NCBI GenBank assembly: GCA_046734335.1
Contig: JBKPRA010000123.1
Span: 1-34,723, forward strand
Length of the DNA stretch: 34,723 nt
Origin: DATBLE01 sp046734335
Lineage (GTDB): Bacteria; Actinomycetota; Thermoleophilia; Gaiellales; Gaiellaceae
Direction of reading: 5' to 3'
In this document: piece after piece, positions 22,707 through 30,505 of the stretch
Numbering within the stretch: position 1 is the stretch's first letter
Layout: each line of letters begins with the position of its first letter
The notes under the pieces: model-generated
What the model saw: only the letters and a program-made list of their open reading frames with translations
The model's database searches: none
Told to the model about the DNA's origin: nothing
Translations under genes and position numbers: made by a program

Positions 22707-22716
22707 AGGCTATCGT
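22707..22716. promoter_or_regulatory. Bidirectional promoter with shared TA: uvrC and first glycosidase
   Basis: Plus-strand TATCGT (22711-22716) is 7 bases before ATG 22724. Minus-strand TAGCCT (22712 to 22707) is 9 bases before the uvrC GTG. They share the central TA, exactly as in the ogt/pruA gap. Confidence 0.55.
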
Positions 22717-22723
22717 GGCGACG

Positions 22724-24172
22724 ATGAGGGGTCTGCTCACCGTGGCGGCGGCCACGCTTGCACTCTTGGTCGCGCCGGCCGCGCAGTCCGGTGGCCCGTC
22801 GATGATCGTCGGGGCAGCCGAGGACAGCGTAAAGGCGGAGACATTGACCGACGCCAAGGCGAAGCTCGACCTGCTGAAGGTGGCCGGGCTCGGCGCGGTG
22901 CGGGTGACCTCGATCTGGGACCCCCTCCACCCCGACCCGACCGCCGATGAGCTGACCCAGCTGAACAACCTCACGGCCGCGGCCAAGCTCGACGGCCTGG
23001 ACGTCTTCGTGGCCGTCTACAACTTCGGCAGCCGGACGACCCCGCTCAGCGCCGACGACCAGGTGAGCTTTGCCAACCACGCCGCGGCGCTCGCCCGCCA
23101 GGTCCCCGACCTCCAGAACTTCATCATCGGCAACGAGCCGAACCTCAACCGCTTTTGGCTGCCGCAGTTCAACGCCGACGGGTCCGACGCGGCCGCTCCC
23201 GCCTACGTCTCGCTGCTCGCCAGGACCTACGCGGCGCTCAAGGCCGCGGACCCGACGGTGAAGGTCTTCGGCGGCGCGATCTCGCCGCGCGGGATCGATC
23301 GGCCCGGCACTGGTCGCGACACCCATTCGCCGACAGTGTTCATAGAGGACATGGGCGCCGCCTACCGCGCGAGCGGCCTGACCGGCCCGGTGATGGACGC
23401 GCTCGCCATCCATCCCTACCCGGAGAACTCCCAGATTCCACCGACGCTTGCGCACCCGAACACAACTCCGATCGGGATCGCCGACTACACGAAGCTGGTC
23501 GGGTTGCTGACCAAAGCCTTCGAGGGCACGGGCCAGCCCGGAGCGACGCTGCCGATCCTCTACGCCGAGTACGGCGTCGAGACGCAGATCCCCGCGGGGA
23601 AGGCGCCGGAATACACGGGCACGGAGCCGGCGACGATCAAGCCCGTCCCCGAGTCGACACAGGCGTCGTACTACCGACAGGCGATGGCGATGTCGTTCTG
23701 CCAGCCGAACGTGATGGGCCTGCTGATCTTCCACGCCTTCGACGAGACGGCGCTCGACCGCTTCCAGTCGGGCCTCTACTACCCGGACGAGACGGCCAAG
23801 TCGAGCCTGCCCACCGTCAGGGCTTCCGCGCGCGACGTCCGCGGCGGCGTGATCGCGAAGTGCGTGGGCCTCGAGCTGTCGCCGAAGGCCAAGGTGTTGT
23901 ATCCGCGGGTGAGATCTGTCGCAGCGGGAACGGCGGCGATCGGGGTCACCTGCGACATCGACTGCACGGTCTACGCCCGGCTCGAGCGGTTGCCGCGGCA
24001 CTCGACCACGCTCGTCGCCCGCGCCGCCGGCAAAGCCGGCGAGCGCGCCCTCGCCCAGTTCCGCAAGACGCGCCTCGCGCCGGGGCGCTACCGCTACACC
24101 GTCCGGCTGACCGCACCGGTCAACCGCGGTGAGCCGCTCGCACTCGCGAGCGGTCCGTTGATAGTCCGTTAG
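22724..24172 (+). CDS. Exported GH-A clan glycoside hydrolase-like protein (copy 1)
   Basis: A signal peptide (RGLLTVAAATLALLVAPAAQSG) is followed by a TIM-barrel domain of about 340 residues. The acid/base candidate is Glu in FIIGNEPNLNRFW and the nucleophile candidate is Glu in ILYAEYGVET, the spacing of clan GH-A (GH5/GH39-like) enzymes. MDALAIHPYPEN supplies the conserved His-Pro-Tyr. A C-terminal segment of about 85 residues after AKCVGLELSPKAKV contains a Cys pair (VTCDIDCTVYARL) and looks like a small beta domain; the second copy lacks it. The substrate is not predictable. ATG 22724 is chosen for its leaderless-type TATCGT box; a GTG at 22715 lies inside that box. Confidence 0.8.
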   Translation: MRGLLTVAAATLALLVAPAAQSGGPSMIVGAAEDSVKAETLTDAKAKLDLLKVAGLGAVRVTSIWDPLHPDPTADELTQLNNLTAAAKLDGLDVFVAVYNFGSRTTPLSADDQVSFANHAAALARQVPDLQNFIIGNEPNLNRFWLPQFNADGSDAAAPAYVSLLARTYAALKAADPTVKVFGGAISPRGIDRPGTGRDTHSPTVFIEDMGAAYRASGLTGPVMDALAIHPYPENSQIPPTLAHPNTTPIGIADYTKLVGLLTKAFEGTGQPGATLPILYAEYGVETQIPAGKAPEYTGTEPATIKPVPESTQASYYRQAMAMSFCQPNVMGLLIFHAFDETALDRFQSGLYYPDETAKSSLPTVRASARDVRGGVIAKCVGLELSPKAKVLYPRVRSVAAGTAAIGVTCDIDCTVYARLERLPRHSTTLVARAAGKAGERALAQFRKTRLAPGRYRYTVRLTAPVNRGEPLALASGPLIVR

Positions 24173-24245
24173 GCCTATTCCCATTTGTAAATCGGGCGGC
24201 TAGAGTCCCGGGCCGTCCCTCCGAACGGCTCCGGCCGATCTTTCG

Positions 24246-25411
24246 ATGCGTCTCTTTTCCCCCGTGCTCATTGCCGTGCTCTGCGCCGCGCTCGCCGCGG
24301 CTGCGCCTGTCGGCTCGGCGCCGGTCTCGCCGACGAAGCCGAGACTGCTGCTCGTCGGTGCGGCGGAGGACGCGGCGAAGAGCGGCGACGCCGGCGGCAA
24401 GATGGCGCTCGCCGGCGAGACGAGCTTCGACACGATCCGCATCACCTCGATCTGGCGACCCGGCGAGACCACCGTTTCCGGCGACGAGCTGGCGACGCTG
24501 CAAACGGTCGCCGGCGCCGCGACCACCAACGGAATACGCCTGATCGCGTCGGTCTATCCCTACGGCTCGGCAACCACGCCCCGGTACGCGACCACGCGCA
24601 AGCAGTTCGCCGCCTACGCCGCATCGATTCCGCGCCTGGTTCCCTCGATCCGCTACGTGATCGTCGGGAACGAGCCGAACCTGAACCGCTTCTGGATGCC
24701 GCAGTTCACGAAGAAGGGGCTCGACGCGGCTGCCTCGTCCTACCTCGGCCTGCTCGCCCAGACCTACGACGCGATCAAGGCAGCGGCCCCGGCGACAATC
24801 GTGATCGGCGGATCGCTCGCGCCGCGCGGCAGCGACAACCCCCGCTCCGCCCGGCCCACCCATTCCCCGACCCGTTTCATCCTCGACCTGGGCAAGGCGT
24901 ACCGGCTGAGCGGACGCAGGCGGCCGGTGATGGACTGGTTCGCGATCCACCCGTACCCCGAGCACGCGCGGATCCCGCCCACGTTTGCGCATCCGCGGTC
25001 GACGGCGATCTCGGTCGCCGACTACGCCAAGCTGGTCAAGCTGCTCGGAAGGGCGTTCGACGGGACGCGCCAGCGCGGCTCGACGCTCCCGATCATCTAC
25101 GACGAGTTCGGCGTGCAGACGAAACAGCCCGACGACAAGCGGCTCATGTACGCCAACCAGAATCGGCCGTCGGCGGTGGACGCTGTCGACGAGGCAACGC
25201 AGGGCCGCTTCTACCGCCAGGCGCTCCAGTTGGCCGCCTGCCAGCCCAACGTCGTGGGCTCCTCTTCTTCCACGTCTCCGACGAAGCGGACCTCGACCGC
25301 TGGCAGTCCGGGATCTACTACGCGGACGACACGCCGAAGTCGGACTTCTCGGCGGTGCGTTCGGCCGCCGTGGCCGCGCGGGCAGGGACGCTGGTCAAGT
25401 CCTGTCGCTAG
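24246..25411 (+). pseudogene. Exported GH-A clan glycoside hydrolase-like protein (copy 2), frameshifted
   Basis: A paralogue of the preceding gene: signal peptide, VGAAED start of the mature part, YVIVGNEPNLNRFW with the acid/base Glu, MDWFAIHPYPEH, and IIYDEFGVQT with the nucleophile Glu. After CQPNVVG the frame breaks. The first copy reads GGC CTG CTG ATC TTC CAC, here the sequence reads GGC TCC TCT TC, one C short at about 25259-25261. Restoring it gives LLFFHVSDEADLDRWQSG and a stop at 25409-25411. Without it, translation would run on in a wrong frame to 25460. Both catalytic Glu precede the break. It may be a recent pseudogene or a sequencing error. It lacks the C-terminal beta domain of copy 1. 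TAGAGT 39 bases before the ATG may be its -10. Confidence 0.8.
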
Positions 25412-25457
25412 GCCGACTCTTCACGCGCCGCCGGGCAAAGCCAGGCAGCGCTCGGGC

Positions 25458-25463
25458 TAGCAT
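25458..25463 (+). promoter_or_regulatory. -10 box of hemQ, leaderless type
   Basis: TAGCAT, six bases, then GTG at 25470; no SD. Confidence 0.5.
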
Positions 25464-25469
25464 TGTGTC

Positions 25470-26165
25470 GTGGACACGGGGCAGTACGTCGCCTACACGT
25501 TCTTCCGGGTCGATCCCGCCTGGCGGCGGCTGCCTGGCGAGGAGCGCGCTGCCGGGAAGGACGCGTTCGCGGATGTCGTCGAGTCGTGGGCGGAGCGGAT
25601 TGCCGGCCTGCGGACGTACACCTGCACGGGCGTACGGCCCGACTGCGACTTCTTTCTCTGGAAGATCACCGACCGCTACGAGGATCTGGGGGAGCTAGGC
25701 GCTGCCCTGAACGCGACTCCGCTCGCCGGCTGGCTGGAGACCCCGTACTCGTACCTCGCGACCACGCGGGCATCGCAGTACACGAGCGCGCGCAAGCCGC
25801 GGAAGGTCACGCCGCACGACCAGCCCTACCTGGTCGTGTACCCGTTCGTGAAGGTGCGGCCGTGGTACGTGCTGTCGGAGGAGGACCGCCAGCAGGCGAT
25901 GAACGAGCACATCCGGATCGGCCGCGAGGAGTTCCCGGGCATCCACAACCACACGACGTATTCGTTCGGGATCGACGATCAGGAGTTCATGACGGCGTTC
26001 GAGTGCGACGAGCCCGCCGACTTCATGCACCTGATGCTGCGGCTCCGCGACAGCGAGGCGAGCCGCTACACCGAGCGGGACACGCCGATCTTCGTCGGGC
26101 AGCTGATCGACATCCGGACGGCGCTGGACGCGCTGGACGGCGCCGCCAGCCGGGTCGAGGCGTAA
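25470..26165 (+). CDS. hemQ: Coproheme decarboxylase HemQ (chlorite dismutase family)
   Basis: A 231-residue member of the chlorite-dismutase-like fold. HemQ converts Fe-coproporphyrin III to heme b, the last step of the coproporphyrin-dependent pathway used by Actinomycetota and Firmicutes. It shows the YLVVYPFVKVRPWYVLS block, whose Tyr (about 124) matches the redox Tyr of HemQ. The proximal heme His is at about 161 in HNHTTYSFGIDDQEF, and LRDSEASRYTERDTPIFVG ends the domain. The distal Arg of true chlorite dismutases is not apparent, which favours HemQ. No other heme genes are nearby. The GTG start is preceded by a leaderless-type box. Confidence 0.88.
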   Translation: MDTGQYVAYTFFRVDPAWRRLPGEERAAGKDAFADVVESWAERIAGLRTYTCTGVRPDCDFFLWKITDRYEDLGELGAALNATPLAGWLETPYSYLATTRASQYTSARKPRKVTPHDQPYLVVYPFVKVRPWYVLSEEDRQQAMNEHIRIGREEFPGIHNHTTYSFGIDDQEFMTAFECDEPADFMHLMLRLRDSEASRYTERDTPIFVGQLIDIRTALDALDGAASRVEA

Positions 26166-26194
26166 CCGGGTCGGCATTCCGAGGGACGGACTTC

Positions 26195-26215
26195 GCGGCC
26201 GGCGAAGCCGGTCGC
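26195..26215 (+). terminator. GC hairpin after hemQ
   Basis: Nine-base arms (GCGGCCGGC / GCCGGTCGC, one G-T pair) around GAA lie 30 bp past the hemQ stop. No real T tract follows, so termination is only suggested. Confidence 0.35.
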
Positions 26216-26252
26216 TTACGCCTGCGGACGAATCGTCACACAACGTTCAACC

Positions 26253-26267
26253 CAGTCTCAGAGACTG
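26253..26267. repeat. Perfect 15-bp palindrome in convergent gap
   Basis: CAGTCTC-A-GAGACTG lies between the convergent hemQ and small membrane protein genes. No T run follows on either strand. Role unknown. Confidence 0.3.
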
Positions 26268-26313
26268 CGTGCGAAACGCCACGAGCTCCGCGGCGGCTCG
26301 AATGGACGGGCGG

Positions 26314-26673
26314 CTAGCTGTAGGTGTGCTGGTCGCGCCAGGTTCGCCACATCGCGAAACCGCCGGCGGCGAGCACGAGCACGAAGGCGACCGCGTCGAG
26401 GCCGGTTTCGTCGAGGAACGCTATCGCCGCGATGTCTGCCACGATCAGCGCGGCCCCGCCGTAGAACGCCGCCCGGGCGCGCCCCGACCACGTGTCGATG
26501 TCACTGCGGTGCTCCCGCCACAGCAGGAAGCAGAAGAACGCGATCGCGAGCAGGAAGGCGATCTTCGCGATCAGGTACAGCGCGTCGAGCGTCGCCTGGA
26601 GCTGGAGCGCGACGATCACGGCCGCGATCGCAGCGAGGATCAGGAACCCGCGCAGCGTCGGGTGAGCCCTCAT
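26314..26673 (-). CDS. Small four-span membrane protein, unknown function
   Basis: 119 residues with about four hydrophobic segments: LRGFLILAAIAAVIVALQL, LYLIAKIAFLLAIAFFCFLLW, AAFYGGAALIVADIAAIAF and VAFVLVLAAGGFAMW. Basic residues lie on the loops and the C-terminus is short and polar. I recognise no family. ATG start with TACGCT six bases upstream and no SD, a leaderless-type start. It stands alone, with hemQ convergent on one side and the SDR operon upstream on the same strand. Confidence 0.7.
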   Translation of the reverse strand: MRAHPTLRGFLILAAIAAVIVALQLQATLDALYLIAKIAFLLAIAFFCFLLWREHRSDIDTWSGRARAAFYGGAALIVADIAAIAFLDETGLDAVAFVLVLAAGGFAMWRTWRDQHTYS

Positions 26674-26679
26674 CGCGGC

Positions 26680-26685
26680 AGCGTA
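26680..26685 (-). promoter_or_regulatory. -10 box of small membrane protein gene
   Basis: TACGCT, six bases, ATG on the minus strand. Confidence 0.5.
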
Positions 26686-26694
26686 GCTGCGCCT

Positions 26695-26784
26695 TCAGCA
26701 AGACGAGGGATGCGGACGAGAAGACGTGAACTCCACCAGGTCGACGGCCGCTTCGCCGGGCACGTGGAAATGGATGGTGGCCAT
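26695..26784 (-). CDS. Possible 29-residue peptide at the end of the SDR operon
   Basis: A short frame beginning MATIHFHVPGEAAVDLVEF starts 11 bases after the SDR stop, with GGGAG six bases before the ATG. It could be a fourth cistron of the VOC-FAD-SDR operon or the truncated start of a lost gene. No family is recognised and its length gives little statistical support. Confidence 0.25.
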   Translation of the reverse strand: MATIHFHVPGEAAVDLVEFTSSRPHPSSC

Positions 26785-26795
26785 GAGGCGCTCCC

Positions 26796-27521
26796 TCACA
26801 CGAGCTGCTGGCCGCCGTCGATGTCGTAGGTCGCGCCGGTCAGGGCCGTGTTCGTCATCAGGTGCACGGCGAGCGCGGCGACGTCTTCCGGTTCGACCAC
26901 CCGGCCGATCGGCAGCGTCTCGCGTAGCTGCCGGCGGCGAGCGTCGAGCTGGTCGCCCAAGAGCACTGACGAGAGTGGCGTGTCGACGAACCCGGCGGCG
27001 ATCATGTTCACGCGGACCGGCGCAAGCTCGAGCGCGAGGCTCTTTGTCAGGGCCGGCCCCGCGGCCGTGAGCGCGCCGATGGACGCGTAGCCCCGCGCCG
27101 GGCGCCTGCCTCCGGTGCCGCCCATGAAGAGTAGCGTTCCTCCCGGGCGCATCTTGCCCGCGGCATTGCGGGCGACCTCGATCGGCATGAAGAGATGCGC
27201 TTCGAGATCACGGCGGGCCTCGTCGAGGTCGAACTCGGCCAATGGCGCGTAATACGGGCCGGGCCCGGTGACCAGGACGTGATCGACCGGAGCGGAAAGC
27301 TCCTCGAAGAACTTTCGAAGCCGGACGAAGTCGGTGGCGTCGAACGCCGCCGCGCTGAGCGCGCCGAGTTCCTCTGCTGCCCGATTCAGGCGTTCGGGAT
27401 CGCGCGCGGCGAGGATAACGTCGGCGCCTTCGGCCCGGGCCAACCGGGCGGTCTCGAGACCGATCCCGGCGCTGCCGCCGATGACGACGACGGTCTGGCC
27501 GGCGAGAACTCCCCCGTTCAC
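26796..27521 (-). CDS. Short-chain dehydrogenase/reductase, atypical active site
   Basis: A 241-residue Rossmann protein with the NAD(P) loop VVVIGGSAGIGLE near the N-terminus, the downstream FDATD adenine contact and the PVRVNMIAAGFVDT strand of classical SDRs. The expected Tyr-x-x-x-Lys is not seen: the segment reads RGYASIGALTAAG, so Gly stands where Lys should be. Actinomycetes have a branch of such GGRRP-type SDRs; whether they reduce ketones is unclear. The GTG start overlaps the TGA of the upstream FAD gene as GTGA, so translation is coupled. An open frame extends further upstream inside that gene but lacks SDR character. Confidence 0.8.
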   Translation of the reverse strand: MNGGVLAGQTVVVIGGSAGIGLETARLARAEGADVILAARDPERLNRAAEELGALSAAAFDATDFVRLRKFFEELSAPVDHVLVTGPGPYYAPLAEFDLDEARRDLEAHLFMPIEVARNAAGKMRPGGTLLFMGGTGGRRPARGYASIGALTAAGPALTKSLALELAPVRVNMIAAGFVDTPLSSVLLGDQLDARRRQLRETLPIGRVVEPEDVAALAVHLMTNTALTGATYDIDGGQQLV

Positions 27522-28876
27522 GACGATCCGACCCCAACCGTCTGAGCTGCCGCTGCGATCTCGGTGCGCAGCTTCTTCAGCGTGAAGGCGACGATCTCCG
27601 AGAAGGTCGGGAACGGCTGGATGGTGTCCCGCAGCACGTCGAGTGGCACGCGCGCCCGGATCGCCAGAGTGGTCTGCTGCAGCCACTCGCCGGCCTCCGG
27701 GCCGAGAGCGTACGCGCCGGTGAGGCGCTCGCCGTCGCTGAGCAGCGTCAGGAAGCCGTTCGACTCGGCATAGTCGCGCGTGTAGGTGGCGGTCTTCGGA
27801 ATCTCGGCCAGCCGGTGGGTCCCGCTGAACTCCGCCTCGGTCGCGCCGACGGCGGCCGCCTGCGGATCGGTGTAGACCACGCGCGGCACCGCCTCGTAGT
27901 TTGCTTCTCTGACCTCGCCGAGTATGTTCGAGGCCACGACCTCGCCCTGGTACTCGCCGACGTGTGTCAGCTGCCAGATGCCTGTGACGTCGCCGATCGC
28001 CCAGATGCGCTCGGCCGCCTGTAGGCGCGCGTCAACCGGGATGCCGCGAGGTCCTGCCTCGATGCCGGCGGTCTCGAGGCCGATCCCTTCGACCCGCGGC
28101 CGGCGACCGGTGGCGACGAGCAGCTTGTCGCCGTGGAGTGTGCTGCCGTCGCCGAGCTCGAGGACGTAATCTTCGCCCTCGCGCCGCGCTGAGGAGGCAT
28201 GGACGCCGAGCCTGATCTCCACACCGTCGCGGCGCAGAACCTCGGCGAGTGCTTCGCCCAGCGGGGCGGGTTCCCGGGCGAGCAGGTGCCGGGCGCCTTC
28301 GACCAGTGCGACCTCACCGCCGAAGCGACGAACGGCCTGTGCCAGCTCGACGCCGACAGGACCGCCGCCGAGGATCAACAGCCGATCCGGGACCTCCTTC
28401 ATTCCCGTCGCCTCGCGATTTGTCCAGACGCCGTCGAGCTCGGGCAACCCGGGAATCGGCGGCACGATCGGGTCGGCGCCGTTGGCGAGGACGATGTGCT
28501 CCGCGGTGTGCTGCACGCCGTCCACCTCGACGACGCTAGGCCCGGCGAGCTTGCCGGTCCCGCGGAGCAGGTCGATTCCCCGGCCCGCGAGCCAGCGCTC
28601 CTGAGTCGCGTCGGAGTAGTTCGAGACCATGAAGTCGCGCCAGCCCAGCGCCGCCTCGACGTCGACCTCTGCGGTCGCCAGCGCTTCACGGGCGTCGTGC
28701 ACCGCCTCGCCCGGACGCAGAAGTGTCTTCGACGGGATGCAGGCCCAGTAGGAGCACTCGCCCCCGACGAGCTCCCGCTCGACGACGGCGACCCGTAGAC
28801 CACCGTCGGCGAGCGCGCCGGCACAATGCTCGCCTGGCGCGCCCCCGCCGAGGACGATCACGTCGTAGTCGCTCAC
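27518..28876 (-). CDS. FAD-dependent pyridine nucleotide-disulfide oxidoreductase family protein
   Basis: 452 residues, related to mercuric reductase and lipoamide dehydrogenase. FAD loop VIVLGGGAPGEHCA at the N-terminus; redox pair in GGECSYWACIPSK (Cys41 and Cys46); NAD(P) loop LILGGGPVGVELAQ; second FAD site IWAIGDVTG; C-terminal dimerisation domain. The His-Pro-Thr that supplies the acid/base His in disulfide reductases is replaced: the sequence is IQPFPTFSE, with Phe at about 422. The reaction may thus differ from classical disulfide reduction (quinone or thiol-independent electron transfer are possibilities). Its GTG overlaps the stop of the VOC gene as GTGA, and its stop overlaps the SDR start, placing it in the middle of a three-gene coupled operon. 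Confidence 0.85.
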   Translation of the reverse strand: MSDYDVIVLGGGAPGEHCAGALADGGLRVAVVERELVGGECSYWACIPSKTLLRPGEAVHDAREALATAEVDVEAALGWRDFMVSNYSDATQERWLAGRGIDLLRGTGKLAGPSVVEVDGVQHTAEHIVLANGADPIVPPIPGLPELDGVWTNREATGMKEVPDRLLILGGGPVGVELAQAVRRFGGEVALVEGARHLLAREPAPLGEALAEVLRRDGVEIRLGVHASSARREGEDYVLELGDGSTLHGDKLLVATGRRPRVEGIGLETAGIEAGPRGIPVDARLQAAERIWAIGDVTGIWQLTHVGEYQGEVVASNILGEVREANYEAVPRVVYTDPQAAAVGATEAEFSGTHRLAEIPKTATYTRDYAESNGFLTLLSDGERLTGAYALGPEAGEWLQQTTLAIRARVPLDVLRDTIQPFPTFSEIVAFTLKKLRTEIAAAAQTVGVGSS

Positions 28877-29553
28877 GTGGGCAGTTCCGCGCCTGCCTGC
28901 TCCGCGATCATGTACGCCGCGTACCAGTCGGGCCAGTTCTCGTCTCGCACGCCGGTGCGCTTCTCGTGCTCTCCGTGAGCGGCTTCGGCCCGTCGCATCG
29001 CGTTCGCCAGGTCGGAGAGCGAGGCGTAGGCGGTCTCCTGCGCGACGATCCGCCCGGGCAGCCGCGTGGTGATCTCCTGCATCAGCCAGCCGTTGCCGTC
29101 CGGGTCGCTCCAGGTGGCGAAGGTGCGATAGCTGCCGCCGTCGGGCCCGGGCCCGCTGACGCGACCTTCAGCGCCGTCGGGCTCGAACTGTGCGCCGGGC
29201 GTCTCTGCATGGAACACCTCGCTGACATCGACACCCCGGGCAACGAGCTCGTCTCGCGCAGCCTCCATGTCGGAGACGACCAGGTACAGACCCTGGGCCG
29301 CACCGGGCGCGGCCGACGTGAGTTTCGTGCCGAACTGGATCGAGCAGCCCGACCCGGGAGGCGTGAACTGAACGACACGGAAGCCGTTGTCGAAGGGGAA
29401 GTCGGCGTCGAGCCTCCATCCGAGCCCCGCGTAGAACTCCTTGGCGCGGTCCACGTCCGAGACGGGGATCACCACCACCTCCAGCTTCAGGTCCGCGATG
29501 CCCTCTCTCGGCGACCCAGTTGTGCTCTCGCTGGCGACCGGAGTCGTGCTCAT
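28873..29553 (-). CDS. VOC (glyoxalase/dioxygenase-fold) protein with C-terminal extension
   Basis: 226 residues. The first 135 form a paired beta-alpha-beta-beta-beta VOC fold: VVIPVSDVDRAKEFYAGLGW, then GLYLVVSDMEAARDELVARGV, ending WSDPDGNGWLMQEI. About 70 residues follow (SLSDLANAMRRAEAAHGEHEKR to WYAAYMIAEQ), helical and often fused to this family in actinomycetes. It may bind metal and a small organic substrate; which one is unknown. The ATG has a near-perfect SD (AAGGAGG), the strongest in the window. It is the first gene of the coupled VOC-FAD-SDR operon. Confidence 0.85.
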   Translation of the reverse strand: MSTTPVASESTTGSPREGIADLKLEVVVIPVSDVDRAKEFYAGLGWRLDADFPFDNGFRVVQFTPPGSGCSIQFGTKLTSAAPGAAQGLYLVVSDMEAARDELVARGVDVSEVFHAETPGAQFEPDGAEGRVSGPGPDGGSYRTFATWSDPDGNGWLMQEITTRLPGRIVAQETAYASLSDLANAMRRAEAAHGEHEKRTGVRDENWPDWYAAYMIAEQAGAELPT

Positions 29554-29587
29554 ATCGACCTCCTTGTTTGGCGAGGCGCCCTCGCAC

Positions 29588-29608
29588 TGTCAACGCGTCA
29601 ACGCGACA
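29588..29608 (-). promoter_or_regulatory. Candidate operator in VOC operon leader
   Basis: On the minus strand a TTGAC-GCG-TTGAC direct repeat is flanked to give TGTC at one end and GACA at the other. It lies between a TAGGAT -10-like box (29631 to 29626) and the SD of the operon, a position suited to a repressor. TTGACA could instead be a -35, but no good -10 lies 16-18 bp further on. Confidence 0.35.
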
Positions 29609-29631
29609 AGACTGCGGGAACCTGCATCCTA

Positions 29632-30168
29632 AATGGACCAATCGGCAGCGGTCCCGACGCTCTGGCGATGGAAAGCTTTGAAATCGTCTGGGGCAGATCG
29701 GGGGGCCGACAGCCCTGAAATGGCCATGCGGATGGTTCGCTCTCGCAACCAGGCCGACCGATCGGACACGTTTGCGGGCAGATTGCGGGCACAGCGCCTC
29801 CGTCTTGGATAGGCCCGGCGCGGGGGTCGAACACATCGCTGCCGCCGGACGAGGGCTTCCCGCGCAGTCGCCGGGCCGTCAGGACGCTACGCGTCAAGCG
29901 GTTTCAAAGCTGGAACCGCGGTAACAAACGGGCAGTTCCGCCAAGAGGGCCATTAGGGCATACGGGGCTGGCGGCCTCGACAAGGAGCGGGACGGGCGCG
30001 ATGCGGCTGCGTTCCGTCCCGCGGCCCCACTGTCCGTGGCGTGGGAGGTCGAACTCTCGCCGGCCGGACAAGCTGCTTCCCCCGTATACGCCAGGCCAAT
30101 TTAGGACGCTATTCGTTGAGCTCGGGCGCGCCCCAGTCGCTCTTTCGGCCTAGCTGAAGACGCAGCGC
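29632..30168. other. Non-coding stretch upstream of VOC operon
   Basis: No frame shows a recognisable product. The only structure I see is a tandem TGCGGGCA repeat (TGCGGGCA-GAT-TGCGGGCA, about 29774-29792) and a repeated AGGACGCTA (about 29880 and 30103). Sequence resembling a tRNA T arm (GGGGTCGAAC, near 29823) does not fold into a tRNA. The stretch may be decayed DNA. Confidence 0.4.
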
Positions 30169-30444
30169 CTAGCCAGGGCGAATGTAGAACGCGAGCGGCT
30201 CGCCATGGCGCCGGGGCTTGTTGGTTGGCTCGCCCTCGGTCTCCACGAACGGTCCCACGCGCTCCATGAAGAAGTCGGCAATGGCCCCGGGTGTGTCCCA
30301 GACGTTGACGCCCATGACCTTTCCATCACCCGAAGCCCAGGCGATCGTGGCGATCAGTGCCTCGGGTGGATCGGCCGAGAGGCGCAGGCGTTCGTGCCAG
30401 CGTTCCCACTCCGGGCGTGGCAGAACAATCGTTTCGACGAACAT
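30169..30444 (-). CDS. Small conserved-looking hypothetical protein
   Basis: 91 residues beginning MFVETIVLPRPEWERWHERL, with a central strand ALIATIAWASGDGKVMGVNVWDTP and a helix GAIADFFMERVGPFVE. The alternation fits a dimeric alpha/beta barrel (ferredoxin-like) fold, and GxxxVWDTPGAxxDFF resembles small stress-responsive or monooxygenase-like proteins, but I cannot assign a family. The ATG has TAGGAT six bases upstream and no SD. It lies 61 bp downstream of a second VOC gene on the same strand. Confidence 0.65.
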   Translation of the reverse strand: MFVETIVLPRPEWERWHERLRLSADPPEALIATIAWASGDGKVMGVNVWDTPGAIADFFMERVGPFVETEGEPTNKPRRHGEPLAFYIRPG

Positions 30445-30450
30445 CCGCGG

Positions 30451-30456
30451 ATCCTA
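30451..30456 (-). promoter_or_regulatory. -10 box of small hypothetical gene
   Basis: TAGGAT, six bases, ATG: the same hexamer and spacing as glpX and tpiA. Confidence 0.5.
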
Positions 30457-30505
30457 CGTCCGAGTCGCAGGCGGGAAAGGCGCCGCCACCGACAGGCTCG
30501 CACGA

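Noticed and set aside
20094..22727. An 877-codon plus-strand open frame
   Set aside because: It is antisense to uvrC and the lipoprotein gene and shows no domain or plausible start.
29811..29840. A second tRNA or tRNA fragment
   Set aside because: Only a GGTCGAAC-like T loop is present; the neighbouring bases do not pair into T or acceptor stems.
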